A DNA stretch of 64,000 nt from Bdellovibrionales bacterium Ga0074139 (GCA_001464795.1 LNEB01000014.1:62001-126000); one strand, 5' to 3'; counted from the stretch's first letter, positions 44,137 through 53,108 are shown. A program made the numbers and translations. Notes: generated from the letters alone by a model not told the origin.

Positions 44137-45118
44137 CCCAACAAAGTTGCAAATAGTCGAATTTATTAAGAAAAATGGCCACGCACAAGCTAAAGAATTG
44201 GTCGCCCACCTCTCACTTACTCAAGCTGCCATTCACAGAGCTCTTAATTATCTAATCGATAAAAAAGTGCTTATTAAAAAAGGAAAAACTCCTAAAGTCT
44301 TTTATTTCCTAAATCATGAAAACCGAAATCAAACTTCAGTTCTTCTGAGCAAAGAAGACTCACAAACTCTTGAAGATCACTATCTCTATATGACTCCAAC
44401 AGGTAAAGTAGAAACAGGAGTTTCAGGTTTTCTCAATTGGATGAAAACAACACAAAACAAACAAGCTCCAGAAAAGTGTATCCAAGATTACATTCAAATT
44501 TTGAACGAGTCACTTTCTCATAAAGATAAGAAATTAGATTTGATTGATGCTACTGATCGATTTCATATAATTTTTAAAAAATGTAATTTAGACCAAGTTT
44601 ACTATCATGACTTCTACAGCCTCATTAAGTTTGGAAAAACAAAATTAGGAAATTACCTACTTCATGGAAAGCAGGCTCAGGATAAAGCTATGATACAAAA
44701 AATTGCCGAAATCATAGCTCCTCAGCTTATCAATTTGATCGAAAAAGAAAAAATAGAAGCCATAGCTTGGACTCCACATTCGATTCCACGAAAAATTCCT
44801 TTTCTAAAAGAACTTGAAAAACGTCTTTCCATTCAACTTCCAAAAGTTGAAGTCCTAAAAGTTTCCATCGGAGAAGTTCCAATTGCTCAGAAGTCATTAG
44901 CAAAAATTGAAGAGCGAATTCAAAATGCCCGAGAAACCATGATTGTTGTGCCGCAAAAAATTTCTTTTAAAAAGATTCTTCTCGTCGATGATGCTGTAGG
45001 ATCAGGGGCTACACTCAATGAGATTTCAGAAAAATTAAAATTCAAAGGTGCCGATAAAGTTATCGGTTATGCTTTGGTAGGATCCTACAAAGGTTTTGAA
45101 GTCTTAAAAGAAATCTAA
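44129..45118 (+). CDS. Winged-helix regulator fused to ComF-like phosphoribosyltransferase
   Basis: 329 aa. Residues 1-70 form a winged helix ('TKLQIVEFIKKNGHAQAKEL', 'TQAAIHRALNYLIDKKVLIK'). The C-terminal part resembles ComF/type I phosphoribosyltransferases: 'EAIAWTPHSIPRK', 'QKSLAKIEERIQNARETMIV', and the PRPP-binding loop 'ILLVDDAVGSGATLNEI' at about 284-299. The glycine-rich loop has S where many members have T, which is common in non-catalytic or altered members. A regulator that senses PRPP or a nucleotide, as PurR does, is a reasonable inference. No Shine-Dalgarno precedes the ATG. Confidence 0.75.
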   Translation: MYSPTKLQIVEFIKKNGHAQAKELVAHLSLTQAAIHRALNYLIDKKVLIKKGKTPKVFYFLNHENRNQTSVLLSKEDSQTLEDHYLYMTPTGKVETGVSGFLNWMKTTQNKQAPEKCIQDYIQILNESLSHKDKKLDLIDATDRFHIIFKKCNLDQVYYHDFYSLIKFGKTKLGNYLLHGKQAQDKAMIQKIAEIIAPQLINLIEKEKIEAIAWTPHSIPRKIPFLKELEKRLSIQLPKVEVLKVSIGEVPIAQKSLAKIEERIQNARETMIVVPQKISFKKILLVDDAVGSGATLNEISEKLKFKGADKVIGYALVGSYKGFEVLKEI

Positions 45119-45175
45119 AACCGTCTCATCCTGAGAAAAGAATCAAAAAATCGACAGTATTTCTTAAAATAGGGC

Positions 45176-45203
45176 TCAAACCAACCGGTCTTTTGGCCGA
45201 TAA
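45176..45203 (+). promoter_or_regulatory. Sigma-28-like promoter of the Big-2/PA14 lipoprotein gene
   Basis: TCAAACCA (45176-45183), a 12-nt spacer and a perfect GCCGATAA (45196-45203), with 8 nt left before the ATG at 45212. The geometry equals the fibre elements; the -35 differs at one of its four key bases (TCAA for TAAA). Confidence 0.6.
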
Positions 45204-45211
45204 GTCATCAG

Positions 45212-47653
45212 ATGAGTTACAAAGGGGACTTCAACTTTTTTACAAACATCTTACGTCTATTCGGAGTTCTTTTTGTAGTGCTCTTGTTGTCGAACTGCGC
45301 CCCAGCCAAGAAAAAAACCCCCGAAGTCACTGCCGATCCCGTCGTCGAAGATATTGCACCCGTTGTTACTTATAGTATTTCCGGTCGAGTGCTGAATTAT
45401 TCCCATGGCACAATTCAATTAAGTTTATCTGGTACCGAGCAAATTAATTTATCAGCTGCAGGAGATTTTTCATTTTCAACCGAACTGGAATCAGGCGAGT
45501 CCTATACAATTTCCATCATTTCTCAACCGACCTCACCAGCGATCACCTGCCTCATTAACAATTCATCGGGAATTGTTTTAAATGATGTCGTTGACGTGGA
45601 AGTTACCTGTCCCAGCTTAAATACTTTATCTGTTAGCACCCCACAAAATTCACTGGCCAACCAGCGCAGACTTCAGGCATCCGTAGCTGGGCAGTTTTCT
45701 GATGGCAGCATCAGAAGTATGACAAGCTTTGTGACTTGGTCTTCCGATGATACAGGAATTTTTTCTGTGTCCACATCGGGTGAGGTTTTAGGCGTCAGCC
45801 CTGGAACTACAAATTTACGCGCTGATTTTGGTTTGATTTCTGCAACCAGGTCATTGCAAATCACCAACGCCACTCTGCAAAGCCTCTCCCTCACTCCACA
45901 ACAAATTACGATGGCTCAGTCGGCCCAAATTCCCATGCGTGCAACTGGAATTTTTTCCGATGGTACACAAATGAATTTAACTTCTGAGGTCACATGGAGT
46001 TCAGCTAATTCTATGGTGGCTTCTTTCACAAGTTCGACTCTATCGGCGGGAGCAGCAGGAGCCACCACTATAACTGCAACATTGGGAGCTTTAAGTAGCA
46101 CAACACCTGTCACAGTCACCAATGCCACTTTACAATCACTGCAAATCAGTCCCATTATTATTCGCTCTCAGTTGGGTTCCTTTGTGCAACTTTATGCCAC
46201 AGGTCTTTATTCGGATAATACCTTCCGCGATGTTTCTTCACTAGTCACATGGACAAGCGCCAACAATGCAGCTGTTTCTATTTCCACTTCAGGTCTTGCC
46301 TATGTTCAATTGGCAGGAACAGTGGTTGTGACCGCACAGCTTCAGGGCCAAATGGCTTTTGCGCAAGTGATTGGAGAAAGCAAAACCTTAAACTCAATCT
46401 TGATTGAGTCCCCATCTGCCACTTTGCCAGTGAATCAATCGATCAGACTGACTGCCATCGGTCAGTTCAGTGATGGAAGTGAGCAGGATTTAACCAACTC
46501 AGTCAGCTGGTCTTCTAGTTCTGCTAATATTGCGGAAGTTTCAATCCTTGATCCTGATAAGGGACTGGTGACCGGGCTCAACTCAGGAGTGACCAACATA
46601 CAAGCCCAGATGGGTGGTGTAATGGGACAAACTTCCATCACAGTCAATGCTGCAACACTGTCTAGCCTTCAAATTACACCGGCTTCGACTTTGATTTCAC
46701 GGTTAACAAATTTGAATTACAGAGCCCAAGGAACTTTCAGCGACGGCAGTGTTTTAGATATTACGAATTTAGTCACATGGACGTCATCGAATACTTCACA
46801 AGTGGTCATGACCAGCGGTGGTGATCAGGCGGGCCTGATGACTAATCTTTATAACGGTACAGCTTACCCCACAGTCACCATCACGGCTTCATTGTCGGGT
46901 CAATCAGCAAGCTCTCTGCTTACCATCACTCCCGCCACACTGACATCGATACAAATCAATCCCTCTGCTGCCACTTTGAACTCGCAATCGAGTCTATCAC
47001 TAAAAGCCTATGGATTGTTTAATGATGGTGCTGCTGTGGATTTAACGTCTGTGGTAACTTGGAAATCTGATAACAATAATTTGCTATTTGCATCCAATGC
47101 TTTTTCATCATCCGGTGAAATCACAGCTCTCTCTGAGGGCGTTACAAATGCTCGAGCTGAATTAGGGGCACTCAGTGGAATATCGAGTATTACAATTGAT
47201 GACTTAGCTGCTGAATCTGAAATTTCAACAGGAGTTGGTTTAACAGCCGCTTACTACACGGGGTTTGCTTTTAATACCCTTCGTGGTACACGCATCGATT
47301 CCGCAGTGAATTATAACTGGGCCACGGGACTAGCTCCATTGGGTGTAGGTGATTCTTTTAGTGTTCGCTGGACAGGATTTATCGAAGCTCCCACCACCGG
47401 AAACTACCAGTTTTGTACAAGATCTGATGACGGTGTCAGACTGCGAATTAATGGTGCTCTTGTCATTAACAATTGGACAGATCATGCCGAAGTGGAAAAC
47501 TGCTCAGGCCAAATTGCTTTAACTGCTGGATCTAAGAATAGCGTACTTCTTGAGTTCTATGAAAGAGGTGGTTACGCTGTCATTCGATTGAACTGGGTCA
47601 GACCTGGTTTTGCTCAAGAAAATATCGCAAAAGAATTTTTATATCCTTATTAG
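45212..47653 (+). CDS. Surface lipoprotein with six Big-2 domains and a C-terminal PA14 domain
   Basis: 813 aa. The signal sequence has a lipobox, 'LLLSNC'. Six bacterial Ig-like (Big-2) repeats of about 85 residues follow, each with 'FSDG', 'VTWSS' and a closing 'V.A..G'; repeat starts are marked by L-x-S-L/I-x-I/L-x-P. Residues about 670-813 are a PA14 domain ('GLTAAYYTGFAFNTLRGTRI', 'TTGNYQFCTRSDDGVRLRIN', 'INNWTDHAE'), which in other proteins binds carbohydrates. A lipid-anchored stalk presenting a sugar-binding head is the likely role, possibly in prey or surface attachment. The stop overlaps the convergent cyclase gene by 4 nt. Confidence 0.85.
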   Translation: MSYKGDFNFFTNILRLFGVLFVVLLLSNCAPAKKKTPEVTADPVVEDIAPVVTYSISGRVLNYSHGTIQLSLSGTEQINLSAAGDFSFSTELESGESYTISIISQPTSPAITCLINNSSGIVLNDVVDVEVTCPSLNTLSVSTPQNSLANQRRLQASVAGQFSDGSIRSMTSFVTWSSDDTGIFSVSTSGEVLGVSPGTTNLRADFGLISATRSLQITNATLQSLSLTPQQITMAQSAQIPMRATGIFSDGTQMNLTSEVTWSSANSMVASFTSSTLSAGAAGATTITATLGALSSTTPVTVTNATLQSLQISPIIIRSQLGSFVQLYATGLYSDNTFRDVSSLVTWTSANNAAVSISTSGLAYVQLAGTVVVTAQLQGQMAFAQVIGESKTLNSILIESPSATLPVNQSIRLTAIGQFSDGSEQDLTNSVSWSSSSANIAEVSILDPDKGLVTGLNSGVTNIQAQMGGVMGQTSITVNAATLSSLQITPASTLISRLTNLNYRAQGTFSDGSVLDITNLVTWTSSNTSQVVMTSGGDQAGLMTNLYNGTAYPTVTITASLSGQSASSLLTITPATLTSIQINPSAATLNSQSSLSLKAYGLFNDGAAVDLTSVVTWKSDNNNLLFASNAFSSSGEITALSEGVTNARAELGALSGISSITIDDLAAESEISTGVGLTAAYYTGFAFNTLRGTRIDSAVNYNWATGLAPLGVGDSFSVRWTGFIEAPTTGNYQFCTRSDDGVRLRINGALVINNWTDHAEVENCSGQIALTAGSKNSVLLEFYERGGYAVIRLNWVRPGFAQENIAKEFLYPY

Positions 47654-48588
47654 TTTGCGATAGTAACGCGGTTACGCCCATTTTGTTTACTGTTATACAA
47701 AGCCTTGTCCGCACGCTCGAATAAAACATTCCAAGTTGTTTCGTCTAGCTTTCTAGAAGCACAGCCCACAGAGACAGTGACTGGGATTTTAGTTTGTTCA
47801 AAAGTAAATTCACTTTCCTGAATGGTCTTACGAATTCTTTCTGCAATATCAATGGCAGCACTAACAGGAGTGCCTGATAAAATGAGAACAAATTCTTCAC
47901 CGCCGTAGCGAGCAAAGAAGTCATTGGCTCTGACAAGTTTTGTGGAGATAATACGGCTGAGTTCTTTTAATACAACGTCACCAGCTGCATGTCCGTAGGT
48001 ATCATTTACTTTTTTGAAGTGATCGATATCAAAAACGATAACACTTAAAGGTTCATTTAAAGTTTCGGATCTTTTAATCACTTCTGGTCCACGTTCAATC
48101 AATGCACCTTTTGAGTAAGCACCTGTCAGGGCATCCCTTGTGGCTTTTTCAAAAAGTTCTTTTTGGGCAAAGGCTTCGATATTTCCCTTATCCAAAAATT
48201 TAAAAACAACATTTCCCGTTTTCACCTGATCATTGTTTTTTAAAACAAGTGGCGCTAGTGGTGCTAAGGCATTGCCGTTAACAATGGTTTTATTAGTCGA
48301 TCCTAAATCCATAATAACAACTTCATTACTGCGAAATTCAATTTTTGCGTGCGACCGGCTGACACTGCCATCATCAATAAAGATTTGTGATTCTACGGCA
48401 CGGCCAACAATTGTGCCATCTATTAGTGACCACTGTTTACCCTGGTATCCTGCAGGTCCAATAAGCACAACTAAAACAGGCGATCCACCACCACCCGCCA
48501 TCTTGCGGTTCAAGGTCGTTTCACTGGCCACAATGGTTTTTTCTGTGTGGTCAGTTGTTTCTGAAGAATCGTCTTTTTCGTTGGACAT
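47650..48588 (-). CDS. dgcB: FHA-GGDEF diguanylate cyclase, DgcB-like
   Basis: 312 aa, cytoplasmic. A Thr-rich N-terminal tail (residues 10-26) precedes an FHA domain ('GTIVGRAVESQIFIDDGSVS', 'RSH', 'DLGSTNKTIVNG', about 55-130) and a GGDEF domain with G-G-E-E-F at 229-233 and an intact inhibitory site R-A-N-D at 220-223. It makes c-di-GMP. In B. bacteriovorus the FHA-GGDEF enzyme DgcB is needed for prey invasion and reads a phosphothreonine in its own tail; the Thr-rich tail here fits that (assignment by architecture). It follows a metallophosphoesterase and a coiled-coil gene on the same strand. Confidence 0.85.
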   Translation of the reverse strand: MSNEKDDSSETTDHTEKTIVASETTLNRKMAGGGGSPVLVVLIGPAGYQGKQWSLIDGTIVGRAVESQIFIDDGSVSRSHAKIEFRSNEVVIMDLGSTNKTIVNGNALAPLAPLVLKNNDQVKTGNVVFKFLDKGNIEAFAQKELFEKATRDALTGAYSKGALIERGPEVIKRSETLNEPLSVIVFDIDHFKKVNDTYGHAAGDVVLKELSRIISTKLVRANDFFARYGGEEFVLILSGTPVSAAIDIAERIRKTIQESEFTFEQTKIPVTVSVGCASRKLDETTWNVLFERADKALYNSKQNGRNRVTIAN

Positions 48589-48627
48589 GCATGAAAGTGT
48601 AGCGAAGCAATTTAACTAACTCAACTG

Positions 48628-49710
48628 TTATGACACAGCCACGTCTTCTTCAATTCGGTGATACCCACGCCATTCTTTGAGACGTCCCCTAGGCCTTCCG
48701 CCTTCTTCCGGGTATTCAATATAGACGTAAGTCAGTTTGGTAATTTTCCCAAGGGAAACAATGTCTAAAGAAGTCAGCTCCGTCCAAGTACCAGTATTAA
48801 AATACTCTTTGTCCGTTCCCCAATGTCTGTACTGATAAACATGGGTATGACCAAAAATGACGGTATGCACTCTGTCATCTTTCAGTATTTTTCTAGCTGA
48901 TTCACTGAGGTCTGGGAAAATAGCACTTTGTAGAGCAATCTTTAAAAGACTACGGATAGACCAATTTCGTCTAGGATCGTGTTGAAATAGAGTTTTTATC
49001 CCAAACATAAACAACTTCGAGAATGCCATCATCAGCATCCAAAATTCATTAAACAAAGCCCAACGCACCATTTTACCAAAGGGGCGGATCTTATCCACAT
49101 GAGGGTACTTCTCTTTAATCTTCAATACGAGTTCAATGAAAAAATGGGAGCCAAAAGGAAGGTTTAGAATGGGTTCTGGAAGATCTTTTTTTAAAAAAAA
49201 TCTTTTTGGATCTAAACGATTGGCTGCTTCATGCATATGACCATGCTCGATGTGCACACCATCAAAGTAGTAAACAATATTTTTATATCTGACAGAAGTT
49301 CCCACCACTTGATTAAAATAAGCTCGGCAAGCAGGCCACATCATGGCTTGATCATGATTACCAACGACATAGGTAATTGAATTTTGCGGCTTTGATGCAA
49401 ATTCTTTGAACGCACGAAACACATCTTCATGACCTTTGATCATAGATTTCAAAACTTCTAAAGCCACACTTTCAGTCACAACTGTAAGAAAATGCCCACG
49501 GTAATCCACCTGCAAGAAATTTAAAAAATCTCCATTTATGATGATTTCCACTTCTGCATCTCGAAAAGCTCCAGAGGAATAGTAATGGATAAATTCAACA
49601 AGCTTTTCACTAAAAAAAAATTCTTCTAAATGATTATTCGCACCGTCACCAAGCAGGCGACCTTTTCCTAGATGCAAGTCACTGATAACAACTTTAATTC
49701 TTCGAGCCAC
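48628..49710 (-). CDS. Calcineurin-like metallophosphoesterase
   Basis: 360 aa starting at GTG. The metal-binding motifs appear in order: 'VISDLHLGKG', 'INGDFLNFL', 'VVGNHDQAM', 'HIEHGHMHE' and 'IFGHTHVYQYRHWG'. LpxH-type enzymes of lipid A synthesis share these motifs but are shorter (about 240 aa); here there is an extra middle region of about 100 residues, rich in aromatics, that may contact the membrane. The substrate is unknown. It lies 39 nt from the diguanylate cyclase and 14 nt from the coiled-coil gene, so a joint operon is likely. Confidence 0.8.
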   Translation of the reverse strand: MARRIKVVISDLHLGKGRLLGDGANNHLEEFFFSEKLVEFIHYYSSGAFRDAEVEIIINGDFLNFLQVDYRGHFLTVVTESVALEVLKSMIKGHEDVFRAFKEFASKPQNSITYVVGNHDQAMMWPACRAYFNQVVGTSVRYKNIVYYFDGVHIEHGHMHEAANRLDPKRFFLKKDLPEPILNLPFGSHFFIELVLKIKEKYPHVDKIRPFGKMVRWALFNEFWMLMMAFSKLFMFGIKTLFQHDPRRNWSIRSLLKIALQSAIFPDLSESARKILKDDRVHTVIFGHTHVYQYRHWGTDKEYFNTGTWTELTSLDIVSLGKITKLTYVYIEYPEEGGRPRGRLKEWRGYHRIEEDVAVS

Positions 49711-49724
49711 AGTGAATACATCCT

Positions 49725-50861
49725 TTATTCATCTGAATTTTGTTGATCAGATTCGGGTTCCGTCAATTGTGATTCATCAATGGGTGAATCATGTTCAAGA
49801 TTTGATAAAGCGACCCTTAAAGCACGAACTGTTTTTCGCATTTGCTCTTGCTGATCTTCCATCGACTTATTAAGATCCTGCACTTTACTTCTATAGACAT
49901 CAAGTTCCGATTTAAACTGGTCAACTTTACGCTGCAGATCTAATATTCTTTCGTCTTTCGAACGCATCAAAGCTTGCTTTTCAGCACGTACAAGTTCGAG
50001 GCGATTTTCAAGCTCCCGCTCTCGAACACGAATCTTTTTAAAATCTGTTTTAATTCTTAAATCCAGGTCTTCTATTTGAGTTTTTGCTTTAGAAAGTTCT
50101 GTTTCTTTATATTGCAAATGACCTTTGATAATTAAGATTTCATTTTTCAACTGAGATGAAATTTCTTTTTTTTCTTTTTCAGCTTTTAAAGCTTTACCTT
50201 GAAGATCTTCTAGATTTTTTGAAATGATGTCTCCTGCAGAGGCCAAGTCATCATTATCTCGCCGTAGCATGTCCACTTCATTTTCAAGTTCATGAATTCG
50301 GGCTTGTGCTAATTTCAAAGTTTCTGACTGAGCAAGACTGGCATCAGCAGCAACATAAACATGACCAGGCCTAGATACTTTTGGCACATTTAAACCAGTG
50401 CTTGTTGACTCAACAACCACCTCTAAAGCAGGCTCACGCTTTCTTGCACCTGCCACAGCTACTGTTCTATCTGCACTTGTATTGGATGCAATCGCCTGTG
50501 TGGCAGCTTCTGTATCCGATTGCGGTTTTACATAAGGGGCCACTGTGGTTGCAACTGTAGGGGCCACTTTGGCGGCTGGTACTTTCATATCATGACTTAA
50601 ATTAATAAATGCTGTGGATTGATTTTGTAATTCAGGGCCTTCAGATTCAGAATCGACAGAATCAGGATTAAGTAGATCAACACGCTTAGCTTCTTTTTGA
50701 CTGCCAAACCCAAGCTCAATTCCACCACCGGCGGACGTGTTTTCCGAATCATCGTCGATTTCAATAGAAGTATCAGGGTCAATGGCTTTGACCTCATCAA
50801 TGAGATCTTTTAAGAACTCATTTTCTTCTAATTCGATATTTTTTTTCTTAGCCTTAGGCAT
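49725..50861 (-). CDS. Cytoplasmic coiled-coil protein of unknown function
   Basis: 378 aa without a signal or membrane segment. Residues 1-165 are acidic and low-complexity (DEVKAIDPDTSIEIDDDSEN). Residues about 165-355 form one long coiled coil ('LAQARIHELENEVDMLRRDN', 'LENRLELVRAEKQALMRSKD'). The tail is acidic (PESDQQNSDE). It could be a scaffold for the neighbouring cyclase or phosphoesterase. The ATG lies 7 nt after a TCCGATCT element. Confidence 0.65.
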   Translation of the reverse strand: MPKAKKKNIELEENEFLKDLIDEVKAIDPDTSIEIDDDSENTSAGGGIELGFGSQKEAKRVDLLNPDSVDSESEGPELQNQSTAFINLSHDMKVPAAKVAPTVATTVAPYVKPQSDTEAATQAIASNTSADRTVAVAGARKREPALEVVVESTSTGLNVPKVSRPGHVYVAADASLAQSETLKLAQARIHELENEVDMLRRDNDDLASAGDIISKNLEDLQGKALKAEKEKKEISSQLKNEILIIKGHLQYKETELSKAKTQIEDLDLRIKTDFKKIRVRERELENRLELVRAEKQALMRSKDERILDLQRKVDQFKSELDVYRSKVQDLNKSMEDQQEQMRKTVRALRVALSNLEHDSPIDESQLTEPESDQQNSDE

Positions 50862-50868
50862 AAGACTA

Positions 50869-50896
50869 AGATCGGAATTTTTCTATAACTTCTAAA
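50869..50896 (-). promoter_or_regulatory. Weak sigma-28-like element before the coiled-coil gene
   Basis: TCCGATCT (50876-50869) ends 7 nt before the ATG, the same spacing as at the fibre genes, but the -35 position reads TTTAGAAG, matching two of four key bases. It sits in the 38-nt gap after the PfkB gene. Could be chance. Confidence 0.3.
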
Positions 50897-50899
50897 GAC

Positions 50900-51814
50900 T
50901 TATGCGTGATTTCCTACAAATTTGTCATACTGGACCTTACGTTTTTCAAGTTCCGCAGGGTTCACTTTCATGACGCCCTTAAGACCAAAGTCCTGAACGG
51001 TGAAGCTGGCGACTGTGCTACCCACCTGACAAGCTCGTTTGAGGTCTTGGAAACCAGGTCTTGTTCCAACGTGAGACAAATATCCAAAAAATCCACCCGC
51101 AAAAGTGTCGCCGGCCCCGGTGGGATCAATCACTTCAGAAATTGGAAATGCAGGTAGCAAATACAGACCATGGTCGCGGTGATTCAAAACCAATCCATAT
51201 TCACCGCGCTTAATAACCACAGCTTCTGGACCCATTTGCACTAATTTTTGTGCGGCTGCGATTCCATTTGAACAACCTGTTAACATTTTCGACTCACCTT
51301 CGTTGATCAGAAGTATGTCGACTTTTTTAATAACCTGAAGAAGGCTTTCCTTTTGGGACTGAATCCAAAAGTTCATGGTATCCATACCGGTATAGACCGG
51401 AGACTTCACTTGATCCAAAACTTTCATTTGAAGATTGGGATCGATGTTAGCTAAGAAAACAAATTTTGAGTCTTTGTAGTGTTCAGGCAAAATAGGATCA
51501 AAATCAGCAAATACATTTAAATCAGTTTTTAATGTTTGTGCTTCATTTAAATTATCATCATAGAAACCAGCCCAATGAAAAGTCTTTCCTGGAGTCACTT
51601 TCATTCCGGCCAAATCGACTTTTCGAGATTCTAAAATCTGGCGGTCTTGCGGAGCATAGTCATCACCGACCACACCGACCACACGCACGGAACTTAAAAC
51701 AGTAGCAGCCACAGAGAAATAGTTAGCGGATCCGCCTAATGTTTTTTCGACAGAGCCCACTGGTGTTTTGATACTATCGTAAGCCAAGCTCCCGACGACG
51801 AGAATCTGTGACAT
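50900..51814 (-). CDS. PfkB-family carbohydrate/nucleoside kinase
   Basis: 304 aa with the ribokinase fold. 'LVVGSLAYDSIKTP' and 'LGGSANYFSVAA' form the N-terminal substrate-binding part, and 'DPTGAGDTFAGGFFGYL' is the PfkB signature with the catalytic Asp. It phosphorylates a sugar or nucleoside; I cannot name the substrate (adenosine- and ribokinase-like are both open). The ATG at 51814 has AGGGGG five bases upstream and lies inside the end of rlmN, with a 41-nt overlap. Confidence 0.85.
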   Translation of the reverse strand: MSQILVVGSLAYDSIKTPVGSVEKTLGGSANYFSVAATVLSSVRVVGVVGDDYAPQDRQILESRKVDLAGMKVTPGKTFHWAGFYDDNLNEAQTLKTDLNVFADFDPILPEHYKDSKFVFLANIDPNLQMKVLDQVKSPVYTGMDTMNFWIQSQKESLLQVIKKVDILLINEGESKMLTGCSNGIAAAQKLVQMGPEAVVIKRGEYGLVLNHRDHGLYLLPAFPISEVIDPTGAGDTFAGGFFGYLSHVGTRPGFQDLKRACQVGSTVASFTVQDFGLKGVMKVNPAELEKRKVQYDKFVGNHA

Positions 51815-53000
51815 GTTTTCCCCCTAATGCTGAATTGGAAATATCCATTTGTCCTGGATGTTCTTTGTATGCACTGGTTAACTGCCCGCAAGCTGCGAAA
51901 ATGTCACGACCCATTGTGCGGCGAAGAAGAACATGGGCACCCAAACGCATCAGTTCCTGCTGGAAAGCTGCGATAGTCACATCGTCTGGTCGAGCAAACT
52001 CACTACCAGGATGTTCGTTGAAGGGAATAATATTTATCTTACAACCAATGCCACGAGTGATGTTGTAAAGCTCTTTGGCGTGCGAAATTTGGTCAGTAAT
52101 ACCTTTTAATAATACATATTCGAAGGTGACCAGATCTTTTGTTTGTTGATTATACTTTCGGCACTCGTTTAGTAGTTCGAGTAAGTCCCAACGTTTGTTA
52201 ATGGGCATAATCTTACTACGGCTTTCATCGCTATAACCATTTAATGACACTGCTAATCTGGTTTTCGAAGCTGCGATTCTCCACATTTCAGGAACAATTC
52301 CAGATGTGGAAACAGTGATTTTACGACGAGAAAAATTAATTCCCCAATCATTGGATAAAATCTCAATGGTTTTAAAAACTGATTCTGGATTGTCTAAGGG
52401 CTCGCCCATACCCATAAAAACGATGTTTGTGATACGCCAGCCTTCAGGTAGCAAGGCTTGAGATTGCAAAAATTGACCCACAATTTCTTCTGGGCGAAGT
52501 CTGCGCTTTAATTTTTGTTTTCCAGTGAAGCAGAAGCGGCAGGCCATATTGCAGCCAATTTCCGATGATATACACAAAGTCATTCGGTCATCAGAAGGAA
52601 TCAAAACAGCTTCCACGGATTGACCGTCACCCATATCGAATAGAAATTTTTGTGTACCATCCACAGATTTCAAATGAGTCAATACTTTAGGAAGTTCAAA
52701 AGTAAATAAGGATTTTAGTTCATCCCGAAAGCTTTTTGATAGATTGCTCATGAGATCAAAGTCAGTGACTTTTTTTTCGTAAACCCATTTGTAAAGTTGT
52801 TGAGCTCGGTACTTTTCTTTTCCGTGGTGTTGAATGAATTTTTCTAAATCTAACATCGTCAGTCCAAAAAAACTTTGGGGACCTGATCGATCTAATTTTT
52901 CAGCAGGCAAAGCCGTCGACATATAATCAGAAAAAGTCATCTGAGCTGGTGCCCATGGGACTAATTTTTCACTTAAATCCTGATTTCGTTGATTCATCAT
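51774..53000 (-). CDS. rlmN: 23S rRNA / tRNA adenine-C2 methyltransferase RlmN
   Basis: About 408 aa. It is a radical SAM enzyme that methylates A2503 of 23S rRNA and A37 of some tRNAs. The cluster motif is 'GCNMACRFCFTGKQ' (CxxxCxxC near residue 150 of the product) and the second catalytic cysteine is in 'IFAACGQLTSAY'. Other hallmarks are 'IVFMGMGEPLDN' and 'SRRKITVSTSGIVP'. The ORF opens with GTG at 53009; ATG 53000 is preferred because AGG lies 8 nt upstream. The length is normal for RlmN plus about 30 extra N-terminal residues. Confidence 0.93.
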   Translation of the reverse strand: MMNQRNQDLSEKLVPWAPAQMTFSDYMSTALPAEKLDRSGPQSFFGLTMLDLEKFIQHHGKEKYRAQQLYKWVYEKKVTDFDLMSNLSKSFRDELKSLFTFELPKVLTHLKSVDGTQKFLFDMGDGQSVEAVLIPSDDRMTLCISSEIGCNMACRFCFTGKQKLKRRLRPEEIVGQFLQSQALLPEGWRITNIVFMGMGEPLDNPESVFKTIEILSNDWGINFSRRKITVSTSGIVPEMWRIAASKTRLAVSLNGYSDESRSKIMPINKRWDLLELLNECRKYNQQTKDLVTFEYVLLKGITDQISHAKELYNITRGIGCKINIIPFNEHPGSEFARPDDVTIAAFQQELMRLGAHVLLRRTMGRDIFAACGQLTSAYKEHPGQMDISNSALGGKHVTDSRRRELGLR

Positions 53001-53108
53001 TTTTGACACCTATTTTTAAGATGCCCATAATTAACAAACTATCACTCAAAAGAGGAGAAAAAGTGCCCACTAAGGACTTTTTTCAAAAAAGTGAGAGGTT
53101 CTAGCGTT

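Noticed and set aside
45126-45138. Short TCTCA/TGAGA hairpin after the HTH-PRTase gene
   Set aside because: The stem is only five pairs and no T-run follows, so it is not called as a terminator.
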